Assembly: GCA_039720395.1 (NCBI GenBank)
Contig: CM077824.1
Coordinates: forward strand, 26,117,278-26,181,277
DNA from: Liquidambar formosana
Lineage: Eukaryota; Streptophyta; Magnoliopsida; Saxifragales; Altingiaceae
DNA length: 64,000 bases
Reading direction: 5' to 3'
The stretch's first letter is position 1; every line of letters starts with the position of its first letter. Position numbers and translations under genes: made by a program. Positions 10,496 through 23,265 of this stretch are shown piece after piece. The notes under the pieces are model-generated. The model saw only the letters and a list, made by a program, of their open reading frames with translations. It was not told where the DNA came from and ran no database searches.

Positions 10496-13155
10496 TGTGA
10501 ACCCACGGAAAACCGCGGCCCACAAGGGATTTGGTGAAAGATGGGTGAAAGACAACAAACGAAAAGGAGTCGCCACCTCATTTTTTAGGGAAAAGAGGAA
10601 AACCACAAAAATGTTTTATTTTCAAAACCACATGACTCCATTAAAAGAAAAGCAAAGTCTTTGAAACCAGAAAATTGGATTCGGCGGCTAAGTTACGACG
10701 TGGGAAGGTTTTGGGCAAAGCCCATAGGCACCCACATCGCCCGAGTTGGTCTCTTAATTTGATTAGGCTAACTTAAGATCTTTTTAACTCAAATATCATC
10801 ATATATCATCACAAGGTAGCATGCATAACATATATTCCATCCAATCACCCATGCACAATCAAACAAATAAAACAAAACAGAAAAAAGAAGAAAAGAAAAG
10901 AAAAGCCTAGGATACTTGGATCCTAGAACGGGCTTGGGCCTCAAAACAAGCGCCTACGTACCATGCAGCGAAATACATGGATCAAAGTCCACGTAGTTCA
11001 AAAAGAATAGGGTTACAACCTAATACAAACCTATGGTAAAAACCCTAGGTTTCCTTGTTCGAAAAATGTATTGATTTAGTCCAAAATTGGAAACTTCCAC
11101 AAAAGGAAAACCTTGATAGAAAACCAGAATTTTAATGAAGGAAACCTTTGATAATTACCATATGTTCGTATTAAGAAATAACCTTAGGAGGGAGAAGAGA
11201 AAAGAAAGTAAGGAAAAGTGAATTAGGGCACTTCATACCCTACTTACCTGAGAACAAAAGCTCTAAGCATTAGCAATTTCAAGCAATAGCAGCCCTATTT
11301 GCAGTAGGACAAGCATTGTACCTGTTTGCACCCTTACAATTGCACCAAACCATGCAAGAAGAACGATATACTAATCTGGACAGAATCATGACAAAGCCTA
11401 AAATTATCCATTTATCATGCAAACAACAAGAAAAATGAATAACTAAGGACCCTAACTCAATCCTACATGCAATGACCTGACTAACATGCATAAAAACCTA
11501 CCAAAGACACACTAACAAGCATGGGAGACTCCAATAGTATCAATAAACATGATAGCAAAGCCTATTCTAAACAAAAAGATGATATTTTATGTAAAATATG
11601 AAAATAGGCCTTCCTACGGCGAGCTTTCTTAAGCAAAACTATCATAAGATAAATTCACGTAAAAAAGTCATTATGGGGAGGTGCAATTATCATATCCTAC
11701 ATAAAATATATATATATATTAGAACACAATAGAAGTGATTTCATGCTTAAACACATCACAGAAAGCTCTCATGCAAAACCCTACTTAACAAAAAGGATAA
11801 TTATCCTTAGAAAAGGATAATATCTCCAAAAACCCTATAAAATCTACTACATGAATGCAAACCTAGCATGATTCAACTATATGCAGCATATATAGAATGA
11901 CTATGATGAGAAATTACTCACAGAACTAAGCTAAACATGATGTATAAAACCTGTGTGATTTTAGGGTTATCGAAACCCTAATCTCACAACTATGCATAAA
12001 AACCTATGAAAATACTCTAACACATACTCAAATCATCATGAATATCATGCATATCAGGTATATTAACTAACAGGAGTATCAACTCATGACAATAATCACA
12101 GTAACCTAGGCGTATGAACTATGCACGATTTAAGAGGATAAAAAGAGTAATGCTATCCAATCCTTAGTAAACCAGGGATTATCAAGCATATAAAGCCATA
12201 AATCATCTCAAAATCATTCATAATGCATCCTAAAAACATTGGACTATCCCTAACATGTGGAGTTATATTATGCACTAGAACTATCATAGAAGAAGAAGGA
12301 GAAGGAGAAGGAGAAAGCCCATGTTCAGCATTAAAGAGACATGCTTATCTCTTGTAGAATCTTCCTTGTCTTCAAACTCATTTTTTCCTTGCTTGCTTGG
12401 GGTTAAAGAGCCTCCTCTTGATGTCCTTCTAGCTCTCCAAACTCGTAGCTCCCTCTCTCTCTAAGTATAAAGTGCAATTAACCTCCTTCTATGTGTTGAA
12501 CATCATGTCCTTTATATAGAGAACTGACTTCCTAAACCAATGGCTAAGATTAATTCATTAAACAATGATCCTAGGGCTATTAGAGACTCTCTTGGTGCTC
12601 AAAAAACTCAAACTCACACACTCCTAAGAGAAAACAAGTTGTAATGGCAGAGGAAACCGTTAAAAGAGGGAGAGAAGAGTCAGAAGTTGAGTTGAAGACG
12701 GAGTCCTCGGGTGACCAACTAGGCCTGGACGGTTAGCCGTCTGGGTTTGGACGGCTGACCGTCCAGCCCCGGACGGTTACTTGAGGCCTTGCTCCAGTCT
12801 GCTTCGGTTTTGACTCCTATTTGCTGTAGAAGTCCTAGAATGTTCAAATTAAGTCCGATTTTGATGAAATAAAAGCCAAAACAACCGTGTTTCGAAGTAG
12901 AACACATTTCTAATCATTTTAGGACAAAAATCCTTAACCATGGGTGCATGGTTACGTTTTACAAAAGTGGTTAACCATGGTGCCCCACCGTCGCTAAGCT
13001 GGGTTTGTACACAAAGTCCAATCGAATGCTTTCCCAATCGAAATTCGATCTTTCTAAACACACCTAGGATGTAAATAAAGCCCAACTGAAGTTAAATGAG
13101 AGAAAATTGGTTGGGTCTTATGAATCAATTTGAGCAAACCAAGAAAGGGTCTTTT
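10496..13155 (-). repeat. solo Tat/Ogre-type LTR, left part
   Basis: The plus strand begins TGTGAACCCACGG and matches the LTRs at 1518 and 45597. With the part at 22445-22923 it makes one LTR flanked by TATAT at 10491-10495 and 22924-22928, a 5-bp duplication, so this is a solo LTR. A TATATAAA box is at 12518-12511 (minus). A GAAGGA run lies near 12294-12315 and a GC-rich GGACGG repeat near 12715-12780. A hairpin of the CGACGTGGG/CCCACATCG type is near 10697-10742. A copia element splits it after 13155. Confidence 0.9.
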
Positions 13156-14573
13156 TGTTGGGAATCTAACTAGAGAGGAAAAACTACAAAGGCGGAATTA
13201 AAATTTTTCCTATGATTCCCAAAACCATGAATCTTAATTATGCTTAATGCAAAACAAAAACCCTAACTAGAAGAGGGTAGAATTACTTACAGTTTGATAT
13301 GGTCTTCTCTTTTATGCTCCAAGCTTTTTCTTCTCCTTTTTGCTCCAAGCTTTGTCTCCGGAAAGCGGTGAATGAGTAGCCCAAGTGTGCTGCCTCCAAC
13401 GGTATCCACACCTAGCTAGAGCTTGTTGTCCTTTCCTTCTTCTTCCTTATGGTTGTTAGAGGTGGAGAAGAGGGAGAAAGAGAGAGGGAGAGCTGTAATT
13501 TTTCCAGCCAGCCCTTGGGAGAATGAATTGTCCTCCTGTGATCCCCACATAATGGGCATTATATAGCCTATTAATAGGGCCGGCTATAGGGGGATTCCTA
13601 ACCCTAGTGGAATTTGTGTAATTACTCTTAATTACACAATTGGCCCACTAGTTTGCATCAAATACAAATTAGCCCCTTAAAGAACTTTTCTTTAATCACT
13701 TATACCCTTTCTCTCATAGACAATCAAGCTCTCTTAGCATGATCAGTGTGTGACCCATTGGGTTCACATCATCAAGTAGTAGGAACAGCACAAGTTGTGC
13801 ACAATGGAACACTTTCCATTAAGGGTCTAATTGAAACTCCTTTCAATTCCCTAATTGATTATAACTCATTTATATCAATTAGGGCTTCTACTAACCATGA
13901 GTAACACCTAGCATATGGCTTATGGCTCATGGTATGAGACATTCACTCCCTTTTTCCTGAGAGTGATGGATTCCTTGTTGATCACTCACATGCCTTCACA
14001 CACATAGCAGTAGGGCCAATGAACACCCTTACAGACCCCTGAATAGGATCTGCACTTAGTGTTATCAAACTTCTAAAGCTACATGCATAAGACAACCATG
14101 GTGTCTCAGGGCTAAGGATTACTTGTACCACTATAATAATGAGAAACTGATTGACAGGCAGGTTAAAACTCCATTCATTTTATCTTATATCTTTGGTCAC
14201 ATTCAGTGTACCTATTCTTATAATAGGCACCCACTTATTGGTTGTAGTGTCTCCACACAAATAGCTTGAGACTAGCTATCCTCCTATAGAGTCAACCTAA
14301 CAAGTGCTAGTCTTATGGTTCATTACTGTCCATCATAGTGAACCTTCAACTAGGAATGATTTAGGAGTTTAGTATAGAGATATATTAATTTCATATTCTC
14401 AACTCTAACTCCATGGACATATTATGTAAATATAAATGATGCATATAAACATAATAGAATAAGCCCTTTTATTAAATCAATAATAAATGTGACATATATA
14501 AATGAAATCAATTGATTGTTCCTAATCCCTAAACAATCATCTCTATGATTGGCTCTAGGGCATAATCCTAACA
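13156..14573 (-). repeat. 3' LTR of copia element B
   Basis: 1418 bp, with TG...CA ends in sense. Compared with the other LTR of this element it lacks about 260 bp (the segment at roughly 21515-21778) and about 30 bp (near 22231-22260), and begins TGTTGGG rather than TATTGGG on the plus strand. Confidence 0.88.
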
Positions 14574-14590
14574 ATCTCCCACTTGCGCTA
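14574..14590 (-). other. polypurine tract of copia element B
   Basis: The minus strand reads CGCAAGTGGGAGAT directly before the LTR start TGTTAGG. The equivalent AAGTGGGAGAT is at 63897-63907 in element C. It primes plus-strand DNA synthesis. Confidence 0.8.
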
Positions 14591-14879
14591 TAGCCAATCC
14601 ACCATGTATCTCATACCCATATCCTGTCGGGGGTGATCCAACACACTTGGGTCATAGCCTTAGTGAAGGGGTCTTCTTTATTCTCTGTTGTATTAAACTT
14701 CTATATGTATATGTCATCTCTTCCAATGATCTCTCTAATCACTTGGAATCGCCGCTTAAAGTTTGGACTTTTGATGAGACCGTGGATCATTGTCTTGAGC
14801 AATAGCCTTATTGTTGTCACAAAAACTATAATAAAGGCTTCTCAATGTCAGGAACCACACCTAGTTCTGCAATGAACTT

Positions 14880-16640
14880 ACTCATCCAAACATGCAGCAA
14901 TGTGCTCAAATTTACAGCTCCACCATTTAAGGTGAGAACATACCTCGATGTTGATCTCCTATCATCATCGTCAGATTGAAAATTTGAATCCGTTATACCA
15001 ACCATTTCAAGTTTCTTTCTCTATAGGCAAGGCATAGGTCCTTTAGTTCTTCTCAAGAACTTAAGGATAGCCTTAATTGCTTCCCAGTGTTCCTTATCTG
15101 GGTTTGCCTGATATCTGCTCGTAACATTTACAGCAAAACTGATATCTGGTCTTTTAGTTATAGACAACTTGATTCCATGTCTGACAGGAATTAGACCTCC
15201 TTTTGGAATCATGCATTTTGAACCCATTCAAAATCTTGTCTACGTACATCGATTGGGAGAGACTTAGCATCCTTTAGATCTATCTCTATAGACTTCTATT
15301 CCCAGAATATAGGATGCTTCTTCCAAATCTTTTATGGAGAAACTTTGTGAAAAACTAATTTTTCACTTTTGACAACGTTTCTACATTATTCCCTAATAAG
15401 TAGAACGTCATTCACTTATAGGACCATAAATGTGATCGCACTCCCACTAACCCTTTGTACAATCATGGTACAATGATGGGTTTTGTCTCAATAGGGACAG
15501 TGGTTGCATCAATGTTGGTTTGTGTCTCATTAGACAACTCTTTGAGTTCTATTTTCCTGTTGTTATCTCCTTCTTGAATAAACTCTTTTTCAAGAAAGAT
15601 TGAAAACTTACTAATAAACACTTTTGTTCATCAGGATGATATATATGATATCCTAAACTCCTTTTAGGATAATACACAAACCTACATTTAAGTTATCTTG
15701 ATTTCCAATTTGGTTGCATTATATGTCTCTAAATATGTAGTGCATCCCCATACCTTAACATGCTTAAGGTTTGGTGCTTCCCTTTCCATATCTCATATAG
15801 GTCCTAAGGGACAGCCTTAGTTTGAACTCTGTTTCACAGGTACGTGGCAATTTCTAGGGCATGCCTTAACAAGGATAATATTAGGTCGTTGTAACTTATC
15901 ATGGACCTAACCATATCCAATAAGGTTCTATTCCTCTTTTCTGACACACCATTAAGTTATGGTGTTCCAAGAGGTGTCCATTGTGATTGAATGCCCGTTT
16001 GAACAAATTGATCTGAAAATTGACTGGTTAAATATTTTCCTCCTTGATCCAATCGAAGAGGTTTAATACTTTTACCGGTTTGTTTCTCTACTTCATATCT
16101 GAATTCTTTGAACCTTTCAAATATTTCAGACTTGTACTTCATTAAGTATACACACCCAAACCTAGAATGAATCATTGGTAAAGGTTGTAAAGTAAGAGAA
16201 ACTTCTACATACATCATTATGTATATCTTGTTCTCTTAGGTTTATTAGCATTCAATTTAGAACTATCATGCTCCATTGCAATTCATATTTGCAATAAAGT
16301 TTAGAAAATAAAGGCCATCCACATAAACTCCAGAAGTAATGAACTCTTCATTTAATAGAAAACATTTATTAAATCAAACTAAAACCTCGTTTAGATAAAA
16401 CTGAAATAAAATTAATGTTTCTAATAACTTCTGGAATGTAAAGATAGCTAACTATTATTTCTAAACTACTCCATTAGTTAGAGTCAAGCAACAAGCCCCA
16501 CAGCTAATGCAGCAACGTTTGCTCCATTCCCCACTTGTAGGGTTGATCCGCCTTTACTTTGCTTTCTGCTTCCCACTAGATTCTGCATGGAATTCAAAAT
16601 TCACATCAGAATTAAGTACCCAAGTGGAAGCAAAACTAAC
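14880..16640 (-). pseudogene. decayed copia pol (protease, integrase, RT pieces)
   Basis: Read on the minus strand this holds, in order: a protease-region remnant near 16550-16490 (LQVGNGANVAALAVG); an integrase core piece at 16217-15957 with GKSIKPLRLDQGGKYL (usually S/D before RGGEY); an integrase C-side motif near 15920 resembling RNRTLLDMVRS; an RT remnant near 15400 where the catalytic YVDD has become a stop plus VND; an ILGIEVYRDRSK motif near 15290; and RPDISFAVNVTSRYQ at 15227-15021. Many stops and frameshifts interrupt it, and the segment between integrase and RT is shorter than in intact copia elements. Confidence 0.8.
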
Positions 16641-16642
16641 GT

Positions 16643-17191
16643 TTAGTTTAGAGCATGATCCATACCTTCCAAAGGTTGGTTCTTTAGAGTATCCAGATAC
16701 TTCCGGTAGTTACGTTTCCAGTGCCCATCCTTGCCGTAGTGAAAACAGGTTCCTTTGGCTTTGTTGTTACCTTTCTTCTTCCTCCGGGTACTCTTACCCT
16801 TGCCTATACCCTTGCCCTTGGGCTTAAGCTTAGACTTGGAAGTAGTAGCTTCATTAAATTCAAGCAAGAATTCTTTCCCATACAACTCTTGTATGTTGAT
16901 AAAAATCTCGTAAGCACTTCCCATGGACTCGTGTTGCTTCTTAAGCTCGAGACTCATAAATACCATCATATAGCACCTTGCCATGAGATCATCGTCCATG
17001 CGCTTCTGGTAAGCGTCTTTCTTTTGCTGAGTTGTAGCCTCAGCAGGAGCAATGGGAAGTGGATTATGAAGTGCATAGGTAAGATTCTTGGAATCCAAAA
17101 CAATTTTTAGATTCCTAAGCCAATCAAGACAATTTGGTCCAATCAAACGGTTGATGTCCAATATTTTGGATAACGGGTTGAGGTGAGCCAT
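16643..17191 (-). pseudogene. copia gag of element B
   Basis: An open frame of 182 codons on the minus strand from an ATG at 17191. The N-terminus has the copia gag signature NRLIGPNCLDWLRNLKIVL. A basic Lys/Gly-rich stretch at about residues 125-145 precedes a zinc-knuckle-like CFHYGKDGHWKRNYRK. Two of the expected knuckle cysteines are replaced (Tyr and Asn), so RNA binding is probably lost. It is the longest intact frame of this element and lies directly downstream of the leader in sense. It ends in a stop before the protease remnant. Confidence 0.85.
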
Positions 17192-20100
17192 TTCTATGAA
17201 CTACATATAAAAATTAAATAGAGAATTAGATTTCATTTTTAATCCATAATAATCGGGTCTTTAATCATATGGTACCTCCCACTATTTTATCAAATTCCAT
17301 ACACCCTCTAATGGAATTCGGGAATCTTATTCCTAATGGGGATTGGGGTCCCACTGTGACCTAGAAGCCTCACATTATAGTTTCTTGACTTCTAACCCAC
17401 AATAAGAAGACAACTCCTTGTCTAATGCTTCATAAGCAAGTTCCAATCATTTTGCCTCTAGGGTACATACTCCTCACATTATAGTTTCTTGGAATACTTC
17501 CCTAGTTAAGTTAAACCCATCATTCACACAGGTATGTTTCGCCAAATATATACCTCACATTATAGTTTCTTGGTATATACCAGTTTAGGCACCCCATGAT
17601 ATCTATATATGTGATAGTTTCAAGTAATGTCTTTAATATGAGTAGCTCCTACATGTCTGCAGCCAGGTACCCACATTAAAGGACATGAGATGATCCTATA
17701 ATGATGGAAGGCAATAAAGAATCCATTCCCTAATGTATTCTCCATTTCCAACTTAATATTAAAAGAGAGGGGTTTTAAGGGTCTCATCAAATTAACTAAT
17801 CTAACATACATCTCATGCATTTAAATAAATATATATATAACAACATTATATATAATCCAATCATCGATATTAGTCCCAATAAGGTGACATATAACGATCT
17901 TTGGATTTGGAGCTATCTCTATTAATCTCATTAAAAGCTCCCACTATGATGATTATGGACTTTAAGAAGATTCAATCCAAGCCAATGAATTGAATCCAAG
18001 GTCTAAGGTGGGTGTAGGTGATCGTAAAACATTCATTCGAAACATAGCATGCACTCTTGAAAATCTTCTCCAAGCTTTCAAGTCCTTCAATCTTCTCCAT
18101 TGGCTTCATGGTCTCCACCATAGGCTTATTGGGCTCCACCATACTCCTTTAAGTCCACCATGCTCCTTAGTGCGCTCTCGATTACATAACATTTACATAA
18201 TTTTAAAGAAAGGGATACATAAGGGGAATGTGGGGTACAAAAGAGAATGATAGAGAGAGAGAAGAAGGTGGCATGCAAGCCCCAAATAAATAATACATCA
18301 CCAAAAATTAACAACTCTTGAAAAATTAATACAACCCATTCATAAGACGGCCAATCACAATTGGTTTAAGGTATAGTCCATAATCATCATCCATCCATAA
18401 CCATACAATCACATTGCATAATAAAGGAAATAACTGTAAGCAATAAACATATGGGCATTTATGGTAACTCTATTGATTGGTTTTCATTAATCTCATTAAT
18501 GTGTCCTAATCTTATTAGGATATGTATAATTTCCAGAATTAATTAAGTCTTAACATTTAAGACATTTAATTTCAATTAATCAAATCAATTGAAACATTTA
18601 AAGTCCCCTAATTTAAACTCTAATATCAAATATTAAGGTCTCTTTAATTAAACAAAACAATTTCATTTAATTAAAAAATTCCAGATTTTAATTTAATCCT
18701 AAATTGTGTTTTAAACCATTTAAAACATTATAAAATCAATCACCATTAATTAAATAATCAATTTCGGAATTAAATAAAATCATTTTATTAATTAATTAGT
18801 GCATTAGGGTTTCCTAAAACCCTAAACCCTAAATGCATTAACTCTAAACCCTAAGTGTAACCCTAATGCATTAAATGCCTTATGATTGGTCAATTAATGA
18901 CCAATCATTTAAACCCTAGGTTTATACGGTATTAATGATTAGGATTAGGGTTTAATTAATGCCACCTAGGATATTAATTACTCCTAATTAATATGCACTA
19001 ATTAGGGTTTCTAAAACCCTAAACCTTAAACCTATTAAATGCCAATGATTAATTACTAAACCATTAATGATCATGATTGGTCATTAATGACTGATCATTT
19101 AACCCTAGGTTAGACACATTAATTACTAGGTTTAGTTATTAATTAATGCATTAATAGAATTAGGGTTTAATTAATATAAATTAGGGTTTCCTAAACCCTA
19201 AACCCTAGACATCATAAATGCACTTAATTATACCCTAATGATTAATAACCATGATTTGTCAATTAATGACCAATCATTAAACATTTTAATTAAGGTATTT
19301 AATAGTCAATTAGGGTTTTTAATTAATGCAATTAATGAATTAGGGTTTCATCATTAATGGGAATTAGGGTTTCATCATAAACCCTAAGGCTGCCGCCACC
19401 TTAGTGGGCTGCCATGGCTAGGCAAGGCTGCCATGGCTTGGCCAGGCCATGGGAGGCCATGGCCAGCAAAGGGGGACTCAAGCCAGGGTGTGGGCCAAGC
19501 CCATGGACATGTGTGGAGTAGCCAAGAGGGCTGTCTTCTTCAAAGAACATTAGGGTTTCCTAAACCCAGTGCTGGCACCACCATTGGAGGACCTCCAAGG
19601 TCACAAAAGTTTCTAAAACTTAATCAATTCGACTCCACCAACAAAACCAGCTTTTGTATCATGTCCCTACATGAAATACTAAGCTAATTGAAGTGGTTTG
19701 GATGATCAAATCATCCCCAATTGTTCTAAACAATTCAAGAACAGTAGGCTGTCCAGAATTTGACAGCATACTGTCCATGATCACAAATTGATTTAAAACC
19801 GAGCAAGATGATTAATTCAGGCTACCAAATTATTTTTCCTAGCATCCTACATGTCTTAGGAAACTAATAAAATTGGTTTCATGCAATTTGGAGTTCCCTA
19901 GCTCAAGATATGAACAAAACTCCATTGATGACTTTATGCAGAAAAACAGCCTGCTGTGTTCTTCCAAGAAATCAAACTTTTTGATTCTTTATGCATCAAG
20001 ACTCCTTTGATTATTAAAGAATATGATGTATACATCATATATCATCATCCTATAATGATTATTCATCAATTTTACAGAAGTATCTGATCATAACAGTAGC

Positions 20101-20737
20101 AAGAACCCTAGGGTTCTAAAACCCAGATTCAAACATGGTGGTCTTCTCCTTCTTCCTTCTGTTCTAGACTCATAATCCGATTATGATGCATCCGAATGCT
20201 TGGGAACCCTTTCCTACCATGTCTAGAACATAACCCAAGTGGTAGCAACCATTGCCATGCCTTTGATCTCCATCAAAAACTCACAATTGTGGCTGTTACA
20301 TCATTCCCGAGCAAAACTGTCTTCCCTGACAGCCTGTAGTAAAAAATTCATAACTTTCACTACAAAACTCGGATTGATGAACCGTTTGTTGGGTTGTAAA
20401 GCTGATTCGAAGAGCTTTCTAACCATATATGGATCAAAAATTTTGGAGAAGAACTCTGATTTTGGCATGCAAAACAAGATGACGATTTTTCATGACTATC
20501 ATAAAAATTGTTCATCATCTTCTCCAAACTCAATCCCCATTCAAATTTTGAATAACCAGCAGCCCTAAAACTATTTTAGAAGAGGAGTAGAAGGAGAATT
20601 AACCTAGGGTTCATAAACCCTAGGTTTGGCCATGAGAGGGAAACCATTCTAATGCATGAACATATATTCCAGATTTATTAACCAATCAATTTACCATATA
20701 TTCCAGCCCATATGCAGTTTGTATTAGGCATAATCAT
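17192..20737 (-). other. long AT-rich leader of copia element B
   Basis: About 3.5 kb between primer site and gag, with no sense coding. It matches the 57559-60990 leader of element C in reverse complement. It includes four copies of an ACCTCACATTATAGTTTCTTGG-like 20-base motif near 17371, 17474, 17553 and nearby, and many AAACCCTAA motifs between about 18795 and 19395. Such long leaders are unusual for copia elements. Confidence 0.75.
18795..19395. repeat. cluster of telomere-like CCCTAA motifs
   Basis: Repeated AAACCCTAAACCCTAAA-type words, interspersed with ATTAATGA and CCAATCAT repeats, within the copia leader. They are short and irregular and recur as the reverse complement at about 58945-59345 in element C. 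They belong to the transposon, not to a telomere. Confidence 0.8.
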
Positions 20738-20750
20738 GGCTCTGATACCA
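20738..20750 (-). other. primer binding site of copia element B
   Basis: The minus strand reads TGGTATCAGAGCC, the standard initiator tRNA-Met primer site of plant copia elements, one base from the LTR end. Confidence 0.92.
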
Positions 20751-20751
20751 C

Positions 20752-22444
20752 TATTGGGAATCTAACTAGAGAGGAAAGACTACAAAGGCGGAATTAAAAT
20801 TTTTCCTATGATTCCCAAAACCATGAATCTTAATTATACTTGATACAAAACAAAAACCCTAACTAGAAGAGGGTAGAATTACTTACAGTTTGATATGGTC
20901 TTCTCCTTTATGCTCCAAGCTTTTTCTTCTCCTTTTTGCTCCAAGCTTTGTCTCCGGACAGCGGTGAATGAGCAGCCCAAGTGTGCTGCCTCCAACGGTA
21001 TCCACACCTAGCTAGAGCTTGTTGTCCTTTCCTTCTTCTTCCTTATGGTTGGTAGAGGTGGAGAAGAGAGAGAGAGAGAGAGGGAGAGCTGTAATTTTTC
21101 TAGCCAACCCTTGGGAGAATGAATTGTCCTCCTGTGATCCCCACATAATGGGCATTATATAGCCCATTAATAGGGCCGGCCATAGGGGGATTCCTAACCC
21201 TAGTGGAATTTGTGTAATTACTCTTAATTACACAATCGGCCCACTAGTTTGCATCAAATACAAATTACCCCCTTAAAGAACTTTTCTTTAATCACTTATA
21301 CCCTTTCTCTCATAGACAATCAAGCTCTCTTAGCATGATCAGTGTGTGACCCATTGGGTTCACGTCATCAAGTAGTAAGAACAGCACAAGTTGTGCACAG
21401 TGGAACACTTTCCATTAAGGGTCTAATTGAAACTCCTTTCAATTCCTTCTAATTAATTATAACTCATTTATATCAATTAGGGCTTCTACTAACCATGAGT
21501 AACACCTAGCATATGGCTCATGGTGTGGTCCTTAATGAGGTGAATAGTCATTTACAAAGAACCGTTCTGTTATAGTTTATAGGTTACAATTTCATCCTTC
21601 CATCAACTCAATGTCTCCAATTGAACTAATAGGACATGGAAGTCTGTCAAGTCCCTAGTTCAATTACTTTATACCCATTCATTAATATCAACTCAATGAT
21701 GAACTTATGGAAACTCCTTTCCATATTCATTCTACCATGGGCCCATGGGTTTAATGAGTTATATTCAATGAATGCTATATGAGACATTCACTCCCTTTTT
21801 CCTAAGAGTGATGGATTCCTTGTAGATCACTCACATGCCTTCACACACATAGCAGTAGGGCCAATGAACACCCTTACAGACCCTGAATAGGATCTGCACT
21901 TAGTGTTATCAAACTTCTAAAGCTACATGCATAAGACAACCATGGTGTTTCAAGTCTAAGGATTACTTGTACCACTATAACAATGAGAGACTGATTGACA
22001 GGCAGGTTAAAACTCCATTCAGTTTATCTCATATCTTTGGTCACATTCAGTTTACCTATTCTTATAATAGGCACCCACTTGTTGGTTGTAGTGTCTCCAC
22101 ACAAATAGCTTGAGACTAGCTATCCTCCTATAGAGTCAACCTAACAAGTGCTAGTCCTATGGTTCATTACTGTCCATCACAGTGAACCTTCAACTAGGAA
22201 TGATTTAGGAGTTTAGTACAGAGATATATTTAGAGTCTCAAAATTACAACCCTTTGTAATTTCATATTCTCAACTCTAACTCCATGGACATATTATGTAG
22301 ATATAAATGATGCATATAAACATAATAGAATAATCTCTTTTATTAAATCAATAATAAATGTGACATATATAAATGAAATCAATTGATTGTTCCTAATCCC
22401 TAAACAATCATCTCTATGATTGGCTCTAGGGCATAATCCTAACA
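20752..22444 (-). repeat. 5' LTR of copia element B
   Basis: 1693 bp. A TATATAA box is at 21171-21165 (minus), within the GC-flanked segment where element C has one at 57164-57170. The outer end is TGTTAGGATTATGCCC in sense, and the inner end reads CCCAATA instead of CCCAACA, a point change. Its right flank is the repeated 142-bp piece of host LTR. Confidence 0.88.
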
Positions 22445-22923
22445 AGGTCGAACCGAATGCTTTCCCAATCGAAATTCGATCTTTCTAAACACACCTAGGA
22501 TGTAAATAAAGCCCAACTGAAGTTAAATAAGAGAAAATTGATTGGGTCTTATGAGTCAATTTGAGCAAACCAAGAAAAGGTCTTTTAGCCAACCCGAACC
22601 ATTATGAGCCGAATTGATCTTAAACCATTAATTCATGAAATTGAACCTATATATAGATTCTATGTACTCATATGAACTTGAGGGAATGACTCGGGATTCA
22701 TTTCAAGGTCAAATGGAAAGTATATGGCTTAAAAGACGATTATGCCCTTAAAGTCGCAAAAGTTCTTATTGACTATCGAGATAAACTCCAAATCACTTCA
22801 AAATTCATACACATGATATTCAATGCCATAGAAACTCAATGCAAAAAACTAGACTAAAAAAGAACTCAAAATCCTACATGAAATGATGTGCCCTAGCTAA
22901 GGTGACAAAAATGGGGTGTGACA
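22445..22923 (-). repeat. solo Tat/Ogre-type LTR, right part
   Basis: Continues the LTR begun at 10496 and ends GGGGTGTGACA at 22923, followed by the TATAT duplication. Its first 142 bases (22445-22586) repeat 13014-13155 with about seven mismatches by eye. Confidence 0.88.
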
Positions 22924-22928
22924 TATAT

Positions 22929-23247
22929 AACCATGTATCTTTAAGCAACAATATAAAACAGTCATATCAATGATATATTGAAGGATTCCCCAAATTTTGA
23001 ACAAGTAATAAAAATATTTGGTTATAAATAAGTAGGAAAATCCAACAATATCATTAAGGCATTTAAAATCACATTTATAAAACAACACCATATTAAATGT
23101 AAAGAAGCCACATTTACCTCAATCACGAACAATACCAACCTAAAACCACGTGATAGACACTGACAATGCGAATGCAGCGTTGATGCTCCCTAGGTCCTCT
23201 CGAGGATCGATAAAATCTAATAATTATGCATACGTAATATTTAGGTA
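22929..23247. mobile_element. LTR-like sequence, right part
   Basis: Continuation of the sequence at 9383-10490 after removing the solo LTR. It is AT-rich and non-coding. Motifs such as AATCACGAACAATACC and CGTTGATGCTCCC are in the style of plant LTR ends. It stops at the CACTA terminus. Confidence 0.4.
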
Positions 23248-23265
23248 CACTACAACAAAAACGTG

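Larger units (their letters stand above)
13156..22444 (-). mobile_element. degenerate Ty1/copia element B
   Basis: The element reads on the minus strand: 5' LTR 22444-20752, primer site 20750-20738, leader, decayed gag and pol, polypurine tract, 3' LTR 14573-13156. Termini in sense are TGTTAGG and CCCAACA. It matches the plus-strand element at 55886 in LTRs, leader and coding order. There is no 5-bp target duplication (CTTTT on the left, AGGTC on the right). Instead, 142 bases of host LTR (13014-13155) recur at 22445-22586. The two LTRs differ in length by about 275 bp. It is not autonomous. Confidence 0.88.

Noticed and set aside
14238..14246. GTTGTAGTG as the other CACTA terminus (also near 22086)
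   Set aside because: It lies inside the copia LTR in both copies, without TTTTT before it or subterminal repeats.
16721..17110. Plus-strand 129-codon frame
   Set aside because: Antisense of the copia gag; no domain.
18795..19395. Interstitial telomere
   Set aside because: CCCTAA motifs are short and irregular and are part of the copia leader, found again in the second copy.
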